Position numbers and translations under genes: made by a program
Part shown: piece by piece, positions 1-7,394 of the stretch
Numbering within the stretch: position 1 is the stretch's first letter
Layout of the letters: every line of letters starts with the position of its first letter
Notes under the pieces: generated by a model
What the model was told of the DNA's origin: nothing
Seen by the model: the letters and a program-made list of their open reading frames with translations, nothing else
Databases searched by the model: none
Assembly (NCBI GenBank): GCA_031555145.1
Contig: JAVBUR010000025.1
Location: forward strand, 1-25,359
Direction: 5' to 3'
Length of the DNA: 25,359 nucleotides
From: JAJDIA01 sp031555145
Lineage (GTDB): Bacteria > Bacteroidota > Bacteroidia > Bacteroidales > Tannerellaceae

Positions 1-40
1 CGCTGACGCGGCGCATGATAATTGTTGTTATTCTAATTGA

Positions 41-100
41 CCGTGGGCTCGGCTTCGCCAGCACCCACGGCTACGAACACAATGCCCGTGACCGGGCATT
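41..100 (+). repeat. Left copy of dispersed double-hairpin repeat
   Basis: Two hairpins flank a GGCTACGAACAC core. The first has arms CCGTGGG (41-47) and CCCACGG (64-70). The core is at 69-80. The second is a perfect 8-bp stem, AATGCCCG (81-88) with CGGGCATT (93-100), around a TGAC loop. The same order recurs in reverse orientation at 25299-25347, where the 12-bp core is exact and the hairpin sequences differ but keep their shape. It lies downstream of mrp and encodes no convincing protein. It is probably a non-coding dispersed repeat or the relic of one. Confidence 0.6.
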
Positions 101-125
101 CATCGTCGCGGCGAACACCCATTAC

Positions 126-186
126 TTTCAAATTTCGTTGATATTGAAAGCGCCTCGCTTTCAAGTCTCGTTGAAATTGAATGCGC
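126..186. repeat. Two 28-nt direct repeats with internal hairpin
   Basis: Units at 126-153 and 159-186 match at 24 of 28 positions, with a 33-nt period. Each starts TTTCAA and contains TCGTTGA followed by ATTGAA and GCGC. The junction forms a perfect 9-bp hairpin, TTGAAAGCG (144-152) and CGCTTTCAA (156-164) with a 3-nt loop. On the minus strand this follows the mrp stop, but no T-run follows it, so a terminator role is doubtful. The block TTCAAGTCTCGTTG (160-173) recurs inverted with one change at 25177-25190, which links it to the larger dispersed repeat. Confidence 0.6.
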
Positions 187-193
187 AGCCCTC

Positions 194-1303
194 CTACTTT
201 TTTGTCGTGTGGACGCGTTGGGTGGGGGCTTGGGTGTTGTTGCGGAGGTCGATTTGGGCGATGACATTCTCGGCAAGGGTACGGAAGGCCTGGCCGGTGA
301 TGGTGTCGGGACGGAGGGCGACGGGTTCACCCGTGTCGCCGCCTTCGCAAATGCTTTGCACGAGGGGGATCTGGCCAAGGAGCGGGAGGCTGAGAGTTTC
401 GGCCAAGCGCTTGCCGCCTTCACGTCCGAAGAGGTAATAGCGGTTTTCGGGCAGTTCGGCCGGTGTGAACCAGGCCATATTCTCGACGAGGCCGAGGACG
501 GGGACGTTCACCTTGTCGGTTTGAAACATGTTGATGCCTTTACGGGCATCGGCCAAGGCTACTTCCTGTGGGGTGGTGACAACGACGGCACCGGTGATGG
601 CGAGTGTCTGTACCATGGTGAGATGAATATCGCTCGTACCCGGGGGCAGGTCGATCAGGAAATAGTCGAGTTCGCCCCAGTTGGCGTCGGCGATGAGTTG
701 TTTCAAGGCATTGCTGGCCATGGCACCACGCCAGATGACGGCGTCGTCGCGGTTGACGAAGAAACCGATCGAAAGCAGTTTCACGCCATAGTTCTCAGCC
801 GGCTGGATGAGTTCGCGGCCACCCACTTCGGCCATAAACGGACGGGCGTCTTCGACGTGGAACATCTTGGGTTGCGAGGGGCCGAAGATATCGGCGTCGA
901 GCAGGCCTACGCGATAGCCCATCCCGGCCAGTGCGACGGCGAGGTTGGCAGCGACGGTGCTCTTGCCCACGCCTCCTTTACCGGAGGAGACGGCGATGAT
1001 ATTGTGTACCTCAGGGAGCAGCTTGTCCGGTTCGGGACGGGCGACCTGCCGGGTGACGACATGGATATTGCCTCGAATCTCAACTTCGGCGCCGACGTAG
1101 GTGAGGATAGCGGTCTCGGCGGCTTTGACCACCGATTTGATAAAAGGATCGCTGGGTTTCTCGAACAAAAGGGAGAAACTGACCTTGTTTCCGTCGATAC
1201 GGATATCATCGTCCACCATACCGGTCGATACGAGGTCTTTGCCTGTGCCCGGGTAGCGTACTTTTGCCAATGCGTCTAAAATCAACTTAGGATATAAAGC
1301 CAT
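194..1303 (-). CDS. mrp: Mrp/NBP35-family Fe-S cluster carrier ATPase
   Basis: A 369-residue cytoplasmic P-loop ATPase of the Mrp/ApbC family, which binds and transfers iron-sulfur clusters to apoproteins. Residues 1-90 form a MIP18/DUF59-type N-terminal domain. The deviant Walker A GKGGVGKS is at 108-115 and DADIFGPSQP at 136-145. A further family motif, DLPPGTSD, lies in the middle, and VENMAWFTP falls where most bacterial homologues carry a CxxC. Here that site reads PAELPENRYY with no cysteine, so cluster bridging by the usual pair is impossible as written. The ATG start lies 14 bp after the trmB stop, which suggests a trmB-mrp transcription unit. Family assignment is very secure; the exact role is inferred. 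Confidence 0.95.
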   Translation of the reverse strand: MALYPKLILDALAKVRYPGTGKDLVSTGMVDDDIRIDGNKVSFSLLFEKPSDPFIKSVVKAAETAILTYVGAEVEIRGNIHVVTRQVARPEPDKLLPEVHNIIAVSSGKGGVGKSTVAANLAVALAGMGYRVGLLDADIFGPSQPKMFHVEDARPFMAEVGGRELIQPAENYGVKLLSIGFFVNRDDAVIWRGAMASNALKQLIADANWGELDYFLIDLPPGTSDIHLTMVQTLAITGAVVVTTPQEVALADARKGINMFQTDKVNVPVLGLVENMAWFTPAELPENRYYLFGREGGKRLAETLSLPLLGQIPLVQSICEGGDTGEPVALRPDTITGQAFRTLAENVIAQIDLRNNTQAPTQRVHTTKK

Positions 1304-1317
1304 ATATACATTATATA

Positions 1318-2076
1318 TTATTTAGTGGACGACAGGGCGCTGCGCTTGCTGCGGTTGAAGCTGCGGTAGGGATCGAGTTCGATCTCGACATCGGGTTCAA
1401 CCAAGGCTTCCTGTTCATTACACACAAAGCGGATGTAGCGGATGTTCAGCCCACGGTCGAGCCACTGTTGTTCGTAATAGGTTTGTATGGAGAGGATCTC
1501 ATCGGCGAGGCCGCTATGATAGAGGTCGTCAGTCTGACAGAGCAACGGATAGTGGTTGGCCGCCACCATTTCGCAGGTGTAGGTATACATGAAGTGGCTG
1601 TCGGTCTTGAGATGGACAATACCGTCTTCGGTGAGCAGTTGGCGGTAAAGGCGCATGAAGCGGGTCGAGGTGAGACGCTTCGTCGCTTTTTTCATCTGCG
1701 GATCGGGGAAGGTGATCCAGATCTCCGCCACCTCGCCGGGGGCGAAGAAGTGGGTGATCAGCTCGATGTGCGTACGGAGGAAGGCGACATTCGTCATGCC
1801 GGCTTCCAACGATTCCTTAGCGCCGCTCCACATGCGGGCGCCTTTGATATCGATACCGACAAAGTTCTTTTCGGGGAAGAGTTTCCCCAGTCCTACCGTA
1901 TATTCGCCTTTGCCGCAGCCCAATTCGAGCACGATCGGATGATCGTTCGTAAAGAAAAGTTCATTCCACCGCCCTTTCATTTCAAAGCCTTTTTCCTGCA
2001 AAGCGCCGAACGGATACTGGAACACATGCGGATATCCCGCCATGTCGTCAAACTTAGCCAATTTGTTCTTTCCCAT
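1318..2076 (-). CDS. trmB: tRNA (guanine-N7-)-methyltransferase TrmB
   Basis: A 252-residue SAM-dependent enzyme that makes m7G46 in the variable loop of tRNA. The class I methyltransferase motif I, ELGCGKGEYT, is at 51-60, and the acidic post-strand motif GIDIKG at 74-79. The TrmB signature is present as ITFPDPQMKK at 121-130, followed by TSTRF and LKTDS (156-160). In the signature QM replaces the more usual WP. Length is slightly above that of typical TrmB because of an N-terminal extension beginning MGKNKLAKF. A TATCTTTG box ends only 3 nt upstream of this ATG, so the transcript may have almost no leader. Confidence 0.95.
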   Translation of the reverse strand: MGKNKLAKFDDMAGYPHVFQYPFGALQEKGFEMKGRWNELFFTNDHPIVLELGCGKGEYTVGLGKLFPEKNFVGIDIKGARMWSGAKESLEAGMTNVAFLRTHIELITHFFAPGEVAEIWITFPDPQMKKATKRLTSTRFMRLYRQLLTEDGIVHLKTDSHFMYTYTCEMVAANHYPLLCQTDDLYHSGLADEILSIQTYYEQQWLDRGLNIRYIRFVCNEQEALVEPDVEIELDPYRSFNRSKRSALSSTK

Positions 2077-2079
2077 GTC

Positions 2080-2087
2080 GCAAAGAT
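2080..2087 (-). promoter_or_regulatory. -7 box (TATCTTTG) just ahead of trmB
   Basis: An exact match to the Bacteroides TAnnTTTG -7 element lies in the 17-bp gap between the histidine kinase stop and the trmB ATG. Only 3 bases separate it from the start codon, so initiation at the usual distance would fall at or just inside the ATG. No clear -33 TTTG was found at the expected spacing. Confidence 0.45.
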
Positions 2088-2093
2088 ACGATA

Positions 2094-4121
2094 TCAGCGC
2101 TGAATAAGCGGCAACTTAAACCAGAAAGTGGATCCCTTCCCTTCGACCGAGTCGAAACCGATGGAGCCTTTGAGCGTTTCGATAATTGTTTTCGAGATCG
2201 ACAGTCCCAACCCGGTGCCCTGCTTGAACTCGTTCAGCTTGACGAAACGGGTGAAGATACCCGAGCGTTTGTTGGCTGGGATACCCATGCCGGTATCCGT
2301 TACCGAGACGGTGACATGGTTACGGGTACAGGTGTAGGAGATGGTGACCGAGCCTTCGTCGGTAAACTTCAGCGCGTTACTCACCAGGTTGATCAGCACC
2401 TGCGACAGGCGGTTGTAGTCGGCATGCACCAAGGCCGGTTCGTGACCGGTAACATCGAAGATAAGCTTCACCTTGGGCGGTAGTTTGACGGAGAAGCTGC
2501 GGAATACTTCATAACACACATCCTTGACTTGCACCAGTTGCATATGGAACTGTAGCTGCCCGGATTCGATCTTCGAGAAGTCGAGGATATCGCTGATCAA
2601 TTGCAGCAGCAGGTCGTTATTCTTGCTGATCACTTCCATAAACATGGCTTTATCCTCCGGATCGTCGGTCTCGGCCATCAGGTTGGAGAAGCCGACAATG
2701 GAATTGAGCGGCGTACGGATCTCGTGGCTCATATTGGCGAGGAAAGCCGATTTGAGTTTGTCGGCCTCCTTGGCACGGATGAGTTCAAGTTCTTTCTCAT
2801 GTTGCTCAGTCACGTCCCAGAAGATATAGACAAGCAGCGAGAGGTTGCTTTCGGGTATTTCGAGATGCTGGTGTATTTCGTTGATGATAAAGCGCTTTAC
2901 CTTTCCCTTATTATAGAGTTCCACGCCGTAGTTCTCGACATGTTTTTGGGCAAATACCCGTTCCTGATAGGCTTTCATCATGTCGCGGGCGCGGGGCAGT
3001 TCGGCATAGGCTTCGGCATCTGTCTTGCCAAGCATGTATTCGGCCGGCATTCCGATGATCTGTTCCGCCTTCTTGTTGAAATAGAGATAGCGGAGACTGT
3101 CATTCACATCCTGCACAACAAAGGCAAACGGTGCCTGTTCGAGTATACTGTTCACGATCGTGTTCAGACGGGCGATCTGTTGATGCTGGCGGAGGCGTTG
3201 GTCAATATCGCGACAGAAGGCCCAGAAGATCTCGCCCCGTTTAGGGTCGTCTACCTTATATAATTGTACCTCGATGCGACGGACAGTGCCATTGGGGTAG
3301 TCGTGCTTGGCATCGAAATGCGTGATCCGTCCTTCGCGTACGGCGGGGACTGTTTCATTGATCCAACGTTCGATCGGATATTCGTCGTCGATATCGGTCA
3401 GCATATAATTGGAGATGGGCGGCTTGAAGCCGAAGTTATCCATCATCAGCTTGTTCATAAACACAAAACGGCCGGAAGCGTCGAGGGCGTGTATCTCGTC
3501 GTTGGAGAAATTGACGGCATATTCGAACAATTTATTTTCGCTTTCCACCTGGTGCAGGCGCTGGCTCAACTCAATCTGTTCGGTGATGTCCTGCGAATAA
3601 CAGACGACTTTCTTCGCCGTACCGTCGGCCTTATATTCGGAAACACGCAAGGCAGTAACCAACCACGCCACCCTGTCTTCAAACAAGCGGCGGAAAGAGA
3701 CCTTAGTATGACTCACTTCACCCCGGAGGATGGGCTGTACAAAGTCGTTCCACATCCGGTCTTTATCATCCGGATGGATGGTGCGTAGGAATGAAGCCAT
3801 ATTCACCAACGGATTCTTCTTATACTTGGGAAGCGCCTTGTTATCCTCAGTATCGTCGAAATACGCCAGGCCCAGGTCAATAACATCGTTCTCCACGTCA
3901 TATTCCCAAAACGTGGAAGAGCCCGAGTCCATAACAGTCTTCAGTAGGTTACGTTGTACTTCCACCAGGGAAGCATTTTCCGTATCTGCCTTGGCATTGT
4001 CGGAGACCTGGTTATATTTCTGTGAACGGAGGCGCGATGTAGATAAAGAATCGAGAGAGTTTCTCAGTTTTTGCAATTCGTCAATCAATTCCTCGCGCGA
4101 GTAATTATCATACGTATTCAT
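2094..4121 (-). CDS. Soluble multi-PAS sensor histidine kinase
   Basis: 675 residues from the ATG at 4121. An in-frame TTG at 4163 would add 14 residues but overlaps a TATCTTTG promoter box, so it is rejected. After a short N-terminal coiled segment there are three PAS-like domains at about 55-185, 197-308 and 319-439; the first and third end in PAC-type DITEQ and DVTEQ motifs. The HisKA dimerisation domain carries the phospho-acceptor in NMSHEIRTPLN (H466). The HATPase domain shows N582 in the N box, DTGMG at 609-613 and GTGLGL at 635-640. There is no membrane segment, periplasmic domain or receiver domain, so it probably senses a cytoplasmic cue. No response regulator gene is adjacent, so the partner is unknown. 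Confidence 0.93.
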   Translation of the reverse strand: MNTYDNYSREELIDELQKLRNSLDSLSTSRLRSQKYNQVSDNAKADTENASLVEVQRNLLKTVMDSGSSTFWEYDVENDVIDLGLAYFDDTEDNKALPKYKKNPLVNMASFLRTIHPDDKDRMWNDFVQPILRGEVSHTKVSFRRLFEDRVAWLVTALRVSEYKADGTAKKVVCYSQDITEQIELSQRLHQVESENKLFEYAVNFSNDEIHALDASGRFVFMNKLMMDNFGFKPPISNYMLTDIDDEYPIERWINETVPAVREGRITHFDAKHDYPNGTVRRIEVQLYKVDDPKRGEIFWAFCRDIDQRLRQHQQIARLNTIVNSILEQAPFAFVVQDVNDSLRYLYFNKKAEQIIGMPAEYMLGKTDAEAYAELPRARDMMKAYQERVFAQKHVENYGVELYNKGKVKRFIINEIHQHLEIPESNLSLLVYIFWDVTEQHEKELELIRAKEADKLKSAFLANMSHEIRTPLNSIVGFSNLMAETDDPEDKAMFMEVISKNNDLLLQLISDILDFSKIESGQLQFHMQLVQVKDVCYEVFRSFSVKLPPKVKLIFDVTGHEPALVHADYNRLSQVLINLVSNALKFTDEGSVTISYTCTRNHVTVSVTDTGMGIPANKRSGIFTRFVKLNEFKQGTGLGLSISKTIIETLKGSIGFDSVEGKGSTFWFKLPLIQR

Positions 4122-4160
4122 ATAAGAACTATTGCACACAACATGCTTTGTTACAAGTGA

Positions 4161-4168
4161 CAAAGATA
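4161..4168 (-). promoter_or_regulatory. -7 box (TATCTTTG) of the histidine kinase gene
   Basis: An exact TAnnTTTG match 39 bp upstream of the chosen ATG. It overlaps the alternative TTG codon, which argues for the shorter protein. No good -33 box is at the expected spacing in the AT-rich stretch above it. Confidence 0.45.
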
Positions 4169-4200
4169 GATGATTTTATATACATACTATATATATTATA

Positions 4201-4250
4201 CAAAAACCTTCTTCCTTTCCAAAAAAACAAATGGGAATGGAAGAAGGTTT
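4201..4250 (-). terminator. Intrinsic terminator of the small secreted protein gene
   Basis: A perfect 12-bp stem pairs AAACCTTCTTCC (4204-4215) with GGAAGAAGGTTT (4239-4250) and can extend into the loop. Read on the minus strand the right arm runs into TTTTT, a classical terminator 23 bp past the stop at 4273. Confidence 0.8.
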
Positions 4251-4272
4251 GTTTAACCGGTAATCCGGTCCG

Positions 4273-4650
4273 TTATTCTTTTGTCATCTCCAGGGGGATC
4301 AGATAGCCACCGGCATCCATTTCGCACACCAGTTTATCCGCCTTCATAAAGAAGCAAAGTCCCAGCGTAAAGTCCTGTACGTCAAAGTCAGCATAGAACT
4401 TTCCATTGTCGTTCGGACGGAAGGCGCTGCTGGAAGCCTCGCCCCAACCCATGTCGAAAGTGGCTTTGACAACGTTGTCTTTCTCGTCGACCACACAGGT
4501 ACCTTTCATGATATCGCCTGTCTGGGGATTTTCAATACTGCAATTCCACTTGCCGAACATTTCCTGGGGAACTTTTTTTTCCTGTGCCGACAGGGATACG
4601 CAAAGTACCAGCATACACAAGGTGCAAAAAACACGAATGGTTGTTTTCAT
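4273..4650 (-). CDS. Small secreted protein of unknown function
   Basis: 125 residues. The first 22 or so form a signal peptide: MKTT, a hydrophobic core, then cleavage probably after SLSAQ. No lipobox cysteine is correctly placed, so a soluble periplasmic or exported protein is likely. The mature part is about 100 residues, predicted mostly beta, with three cysteines (in WNCSIE, GTCVV and LGLCFF) plus one in LVCEM, which could form disulfides. The segment KATFDMGWGEA resembles a small beta-barrel of the lipocalin-like type, but this is only an impression and I do not recognise a named family. It is monocistronic, with its own promoter (4683-4716) and terminator. Confidence 0.75.
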   Translation of the reverse strand: MKTTIRVFCTLCMLVLCVSLSAQEKKVPQEMFGKWNCSIENPQTGDIMKGTCVVDEKDNVVKATFDMGWGEASSSAFRPNDNGKFYADFDVQDFTLGLCFFMKADKLVCEMDAGGYLIPLEMTKE

Positions 4651-4682
4651 ACGATATTACATTGATTTATTAATGGATGGAG

Positions 4683-4716
4683 CAAAGATAGCCAAGTATT
4701 CAAATAAAACCCCAAA
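4683..4716 (-). promoter_or_regulatory. Promoter of the small secreted protein gene
   Basis: On the minus strand, TATCTTTG at 4690-4683 matches the TAnnTTTG -7 box. A TTTTG at 4717-4713 lies about 22 bp upstream, close to the usual -33 spacing. The leader is about 25-30 nt. An A4C4/G4-T4 hairpin at 4706-4729 overlaps the -33 side. Confidence 0.5.
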
Positions 4717-4746
4717 AAAGGGGTGTTTTCGTGCGCACAGGTTCAC

Positions 4747-4754
4747 TATGTTTG
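4747..4754 (+). promoter_or_regulatory. Candidate -7 box (TATGTTTG) of the DUF2589 operon
   Basis: TATGTTTG matches TAnnTTTG on the plus strand in the 275-bp divergent spacer. It implies a leader of about 165 nt, which contains a small hairpin, GAAGGC (4868-4873) with GCCTTC (4883-4888). The -33 region has only a TTTT run. Moderate to weak evidence. Confidence 0.35.
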
Positions 4755-4925
4755 CCGTGTATTGTTGTCAACCGAACGAAAATATAACTGTCTAACAGCA
4801 ACGAATTGTACACTTAATAATCCTGTATGGTCAAAGCAAGGCTGACCCCCATCCTGATTAAGCAACGGAAGGCGCACTGCAAGCCTTCGTCCCGAAGTAA
4901 TTAATACCATAAAATTCAACAACCA

Positions 4926-5486
4926 ATGGCAAATTTAGTAACAGAACTCAACAGTTTAGACTTTAGCGTCTATATCGGTGGGCCGATGCAGGCTGCCATC
5001 AAAGCACAACACGAAGCCTCCATGTCGCAGGTCGAATTTATCAAGCAAGTCGGTTTCATGGATACGTCGAACGACGGCATCACCGCTTCTGATCTCCGGT
5101 ATGTCAAATTCAAATACAACAAACGATTCCCGAAAGAAGACGGAAGTTCGGAAGAACGGGAAGTGACCATCGAAGTGCCTTTCCTCACCATGCTGACCAT
5201 ACCGGCTCTCAGGATCGAAGAAATGACGATCGACTTCAATGCGAAACTGACCTCGACCGACACGTACGACATGAAGAGTGAAACCCAGGGCGGCGGCGGT
5301 GGCGGCGTCAAATTCCTCTTCATCAACCTCCGGGCGGCCGCTTCCTACAAGCGGACCACGACCATCGGCTCGAAAGTGGAAAAGACCTACAACATCTCTG
5401 TACATGTCAAGGCGGTAAACGACGAAATCCCCGCCGGCCTGGAACGCATCCTGAATATGCTGGAAGACAATATCGCCAGCAATTAG
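4926..5486 (+). CDS. DUF2589-family protein
   Basis: 186 residues, no signal peptide, presumably cytoplasmic. The N-terminal MANLV...LDFSVYIGGPMQAAIKAQ, the central VPFLTMLTIPALRIEEM (about 84-100) and the C-terminal IPAGLERILNMLED (about 168-181) are the blocks I associate with DUF2589, a family without known function. A run of six glycines (122-127) separates the two beta-rich halves. It begins a tight three-gene unit with 5555 and 6253. Residues 92-108 resemble residues 44-60 of the next protein, suggesting they are related and may assemble together. Family call is fairly secure; function is unknown. Confidence 0.85.
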   Translation: MANLVTELNSLDFSVYIGGPMQAAIKAQHEASMSQVEFIKQVGFMDTSNDGITASDLRYVKFKYNKRFPKEDGSSEEREVTIEVPFLTMLTIPALRIEEMTIDFNAKLTSTDTYDMKSETQGGGGGGVKFLFINLRAAASYKRTTTIGSKVEKTYNISVHVKAVNDEIPAGLERILNMLEDNIASN

Positions 5487-5554
5487 TAACCACCCGGGGG
5501 CTGCTCCCACAGCGCGTCTGTTGAAGCAGCCCCCTCCTTAAACCTCCTCTGATT

Positions 5555-6250
5555 ATGCCTACACTACAAGAATATATAGGAAGCCTGGTATCCAGCATCT
5601 CCGACGCCCGCCGGATGTCGGATGCCCAGACCGCCCGCATCGCGGTCGAATATGCCAAAGACCCGTTGTTGAAGCATTTCTCCATCCCCCGTCTCAAGCT
5701 CGAAGATGTGGAAATGGAACTGAACGTGTCGCTGGACAAGATCAGTGACAACATCGCCACCAAGGCCGACCCGATCGACAATACCAAACTAAACAGCCTC
5801 GTATATAAAGAGGTAGTCGCCGGCCTGGGTGTCAAGTCGCTCTCCTTGCCCGAATCACGCACCCTCCGGGCGGAGATCGCCAAACGGACACAGACGTTGG
5901 AGCGCGAGATCAACATGGCTGCCGACACTACCCCGATCAAGGATTTCGCAGCCACGATCGCAGCCGAAAGCCTCAGCATCACCCGTAAAGCGGGCCTGCG
6001 GAGCACAAAGGCCGTCGAACCCTCCACCGACTCCCTCTCCGAACGCCTCGAACGGGCGATCCGTCCGGCCATCAGCCTGACCGAAGTCAAGAGTCGCGAC
6101 CTCAACGTCATCGCCGAATCCAAGCAATTGGCTGAAGAGAAACCGGAATGTTTCATCAAAGTAAAGATGAAAATCACCGAAACCGGCCTCGAATGGGCAC
6201 GCGTACTCGACGCCAACGGCAACGAAGTAGACAAACTCATACCCGAATAG
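5555..6250 (+). CDS. Uncharacterised DUF2589-associated protein
   Basis: 231 residues without a signal peptide or membrane segment. Residues 1-40 are helical (MPTLQEYIGSLVSSI...). They are followed by IPRLKLEDVEMELNVSL (44-60), which aligns with IPALRIEEMTIDFNAKL of the preceding DUF2589 protein (six identities in 17, the rest largely conservative). The middle is charged and helical, perhaps coiled. The C-terminus, FIKVKMKITETGLEWARVL, forms two probable beta strands. The gene starts 68 bp after the DUF2589 stop and ends 2 bp before the next ATG, so the three are very likely cotranscribed. No function can be assigned; a divergent DUF2589-like partner is my best reading. Confidence 0.75.
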   Translation: MPTLQEYIGSLVSSISDARRMSDAQTARIAVEYAKDPLLKHFSIPRLKLEDVEMELNVSLDKISDNIATKADPIDNTKLNSLVYKEVVAGLGVKSLSLPESRTLRAEIAKRTQTLEREINMAADTTPIKDFAATIAAESLSITRKAGLRSTKAVEPSTDSLSERLERAIRPAISLTEVKSRDLNVIAESKQLAEEKPECFIKVKMKITETGLEWARVLDANGNEVDKLIPE

Positions 6251-6252
6251 CC

Positions 6253-6801
6253 ATGAAAGCCTCTGTATTGGAAATGCGGAACGCACTCTACGCCCAACTC
6301 ACGCAGGTAAGTACACTGGTCGATGGTTTTGCAGCCAAAAGACCGTCGGCCACTGACGACTGGGTCCGCTGGCTACAAGCAACGGAAGCGCTCTGCCAGC
6401 GGTATAACCTGGTCGAAAGCGCCGAACTGGCCGCCCACCGCTCGCTGATCCTGCACGAGAACAGCCTATCGGACGCGAGCGTCAATTCGAAACGAAAACG
6501 GATTTTTTCACGGGCACTTGAAACGATCCACCCCGTACAGGCCCTCTGCGCCGAACGATTCCGTAAACTGGACGAAAAAGTGGATACCGTTCGTAGCCTC
6601 CTCCGCCAAATATTGGTGCCGGCCAAAGCGGCAGGTTGTATCCGGTATGACCCGGCGGTCGATTTCGGCGCCTACCTCGAATCCCTGCTGCAGCAATTTC
6701 GCCAACACGAGCAGGTTTCAGCCAGTATAAACGGCGCCATCGCCCTGATCGGGAAGCAGGATGTGATACTGATCCTGGCAGAAGAAATCGATTTCGAGTG
6801 A
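6253..6801 (+). CDS. Hypothetical helical protein, third gene of DUF2589 operon
   Basis: 182 residues from the ATG at 6253, two bases after the previous stop. The frame is open further upstream (to 6148), but that part overlaps the previous gene and reads as low-complexity basic sequence, so the later start is preferred. The protein is predicted almost entirely helical, with repeated L/A/E-rich segments and a basic patch (NSKRKR at about 76-81). No signal peptide, membrane segment or recognised motif. A strong terminator follows at once and closes the operon. Unrecognised family; shared transcription with DUF2589 is the only functional clue. Confidence 0.75.
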   Translation: MKASVLEMRNALYAQLTQVSTLVDGFAAKRPSATDDWVRWLQATEALCQRYNLVESAELAAHRSLILHENSLSDASVNSKRKRIFSRALETIHPVQALCAERFRKLDEKVDTVRSLLRQILVPAKAAGCIRYDPAVDFGAYLESLLQQFRQHEQVSASINGAIALIGKQDVILILAEEIDFE

Positions 6802-6819
6802 AAAAGACCCAAAAAAAGC

Positions 6820-6862
6820 AAGGAGGCCAAACGAAAAAAATCGTCTGGCCTCCCTTCTTTTT
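6820..6862 (+). terminator. Intrinsic terminator of the DUF2589 operon
   Basis: AAGGAGGCCA (6820-6829) pairs with TGGCCTCC and CTT (6846-6856), extended inside by ACGA with TCGT around an A-rich loop, and is followed by CTTTTT. It starts 19 bp after the stop. Confidence 0.85.
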
Positions 6863-7164
6863 GTATCGGGCAATTGTATTCATTTCAAGTAACGGCGGTA
6901 GCCCTATCCGGTTGATAGAATTAACCACGCGACAAAAATGAAAAAAAAGTAATAATACAGTGGAAAACATTTCCCAAAACACTGCTTACACACTGTAATA
7001 CACATAGTTAGACATGCGACAACACCTGATATACCTACCAGTGATACATGTTTCCAACCCTTAAAAAACGTGTATTTCTATCAATTTGCAGCAAAATGCA
7101 GGGTTGAGATTTTTAGCCCCCATATTTGAACGAATCGCCTATCTCGCCGTCGCTGGCTGCACTC

Positions 7165-7172
7165 TATCTTTG
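7165..7172 (+). promoter_or_regulatory. -7 box (TATCTTTG) upstream of first pilin gene
   Basis: An exact TAnnTTTG match in the 593-bp gap 6802-7394, followed by TTGCATTG-like sequence. It would give a leader of about 215 nt containing a small hairpin, GATCAG (7180-7185) with CTGATC (7195-7200), and an AT-rich tract. No -33 TTTG sits at 19-21 bp. The gap between the terminator at 6862 and this box shows nothing I recognise. Confidence 0.45.
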
Positions 7173-7272
7173 CATTGTCGATCAGAGACACCCCCTGATC
7201 TCTAATAAACAAAAAAGAAATAAAGATTGCGAGAAAAGAAAAAACAACCAGCCCTCTATATAATACATATAT

Positions 7273-7383
7273 ATGGCTAAACACTGGAAAAACGGCACGT
7301 TTGCACTCTTAAGGCTGCTGACCCTCCGTGAACAAAATGAAAACAAAATTGTTAAGACAAAAAATAAAATTATTCACCATTAA
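7273..7383 (+). CDS. Possible 36-residue leader peptide
   Basis: An ATG-initiated frame encoding MAKHWKNGTF, then a Leu/Arg-rich stretch and a Lys/Asn-rich tail, ending 11 bp before the pilin ATG. Its position is suggestive of a leader peptide or translational coupling. The length is within what chance allows and the tail reads like AT-rich leader sequence, so confidence is low. Confidence 0.15.
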   Translation: MAKHWKNGTFALLRLLTLREQNENKIVKTKNKIIHH

Positions 7384-7394
7384 ATTTTACCCAT

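Noticed and set aside
144..164. Intrinsic terminator of mrp
   Set aside because: The stem is perfect but no T-run follows on the minus strand, so it is listed only as a hairpin in a repeat.
209..1279. Long plus-strand open frame (356 codons) opposite mrp
   Set aside because: It is the antisense shadow of a clearly recognised Mrp gene; the product matches no family pattern and the GC-rich codon bias of mrp explains the length.
1468..3788. Plus-strand frames opposite trmB and the histidine kinase
   Set aside because: Shadows of secure genes with motif-rich products on the minus strand.
4122..4163. TTG-initiated N-terminal extension of the histidine kinase
   Set aside because: The TTG lies in a TATCTTTG promoter box, so it would not be transcribed.
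6148..6252. Upstream extension of the third DUF2589-operon gene
   Set aside because: It lies inside the previous gene and reads as basic low-complexity sequence; the ATG at 6253 fits operon spacing.
7081..7284. 67-codon minus-strand frame in the pilin leader
   Set aside because: It overlaps the promoter and leader, has no promoter of its own and resembles no family.
6863..7394. Invertible promoter upstream of the first pilin gene
   Set aside because: No long inverted repeats flank the promoter box; the only palindrome is a 6-bp hairpin, and no recombinase gene is nearby.
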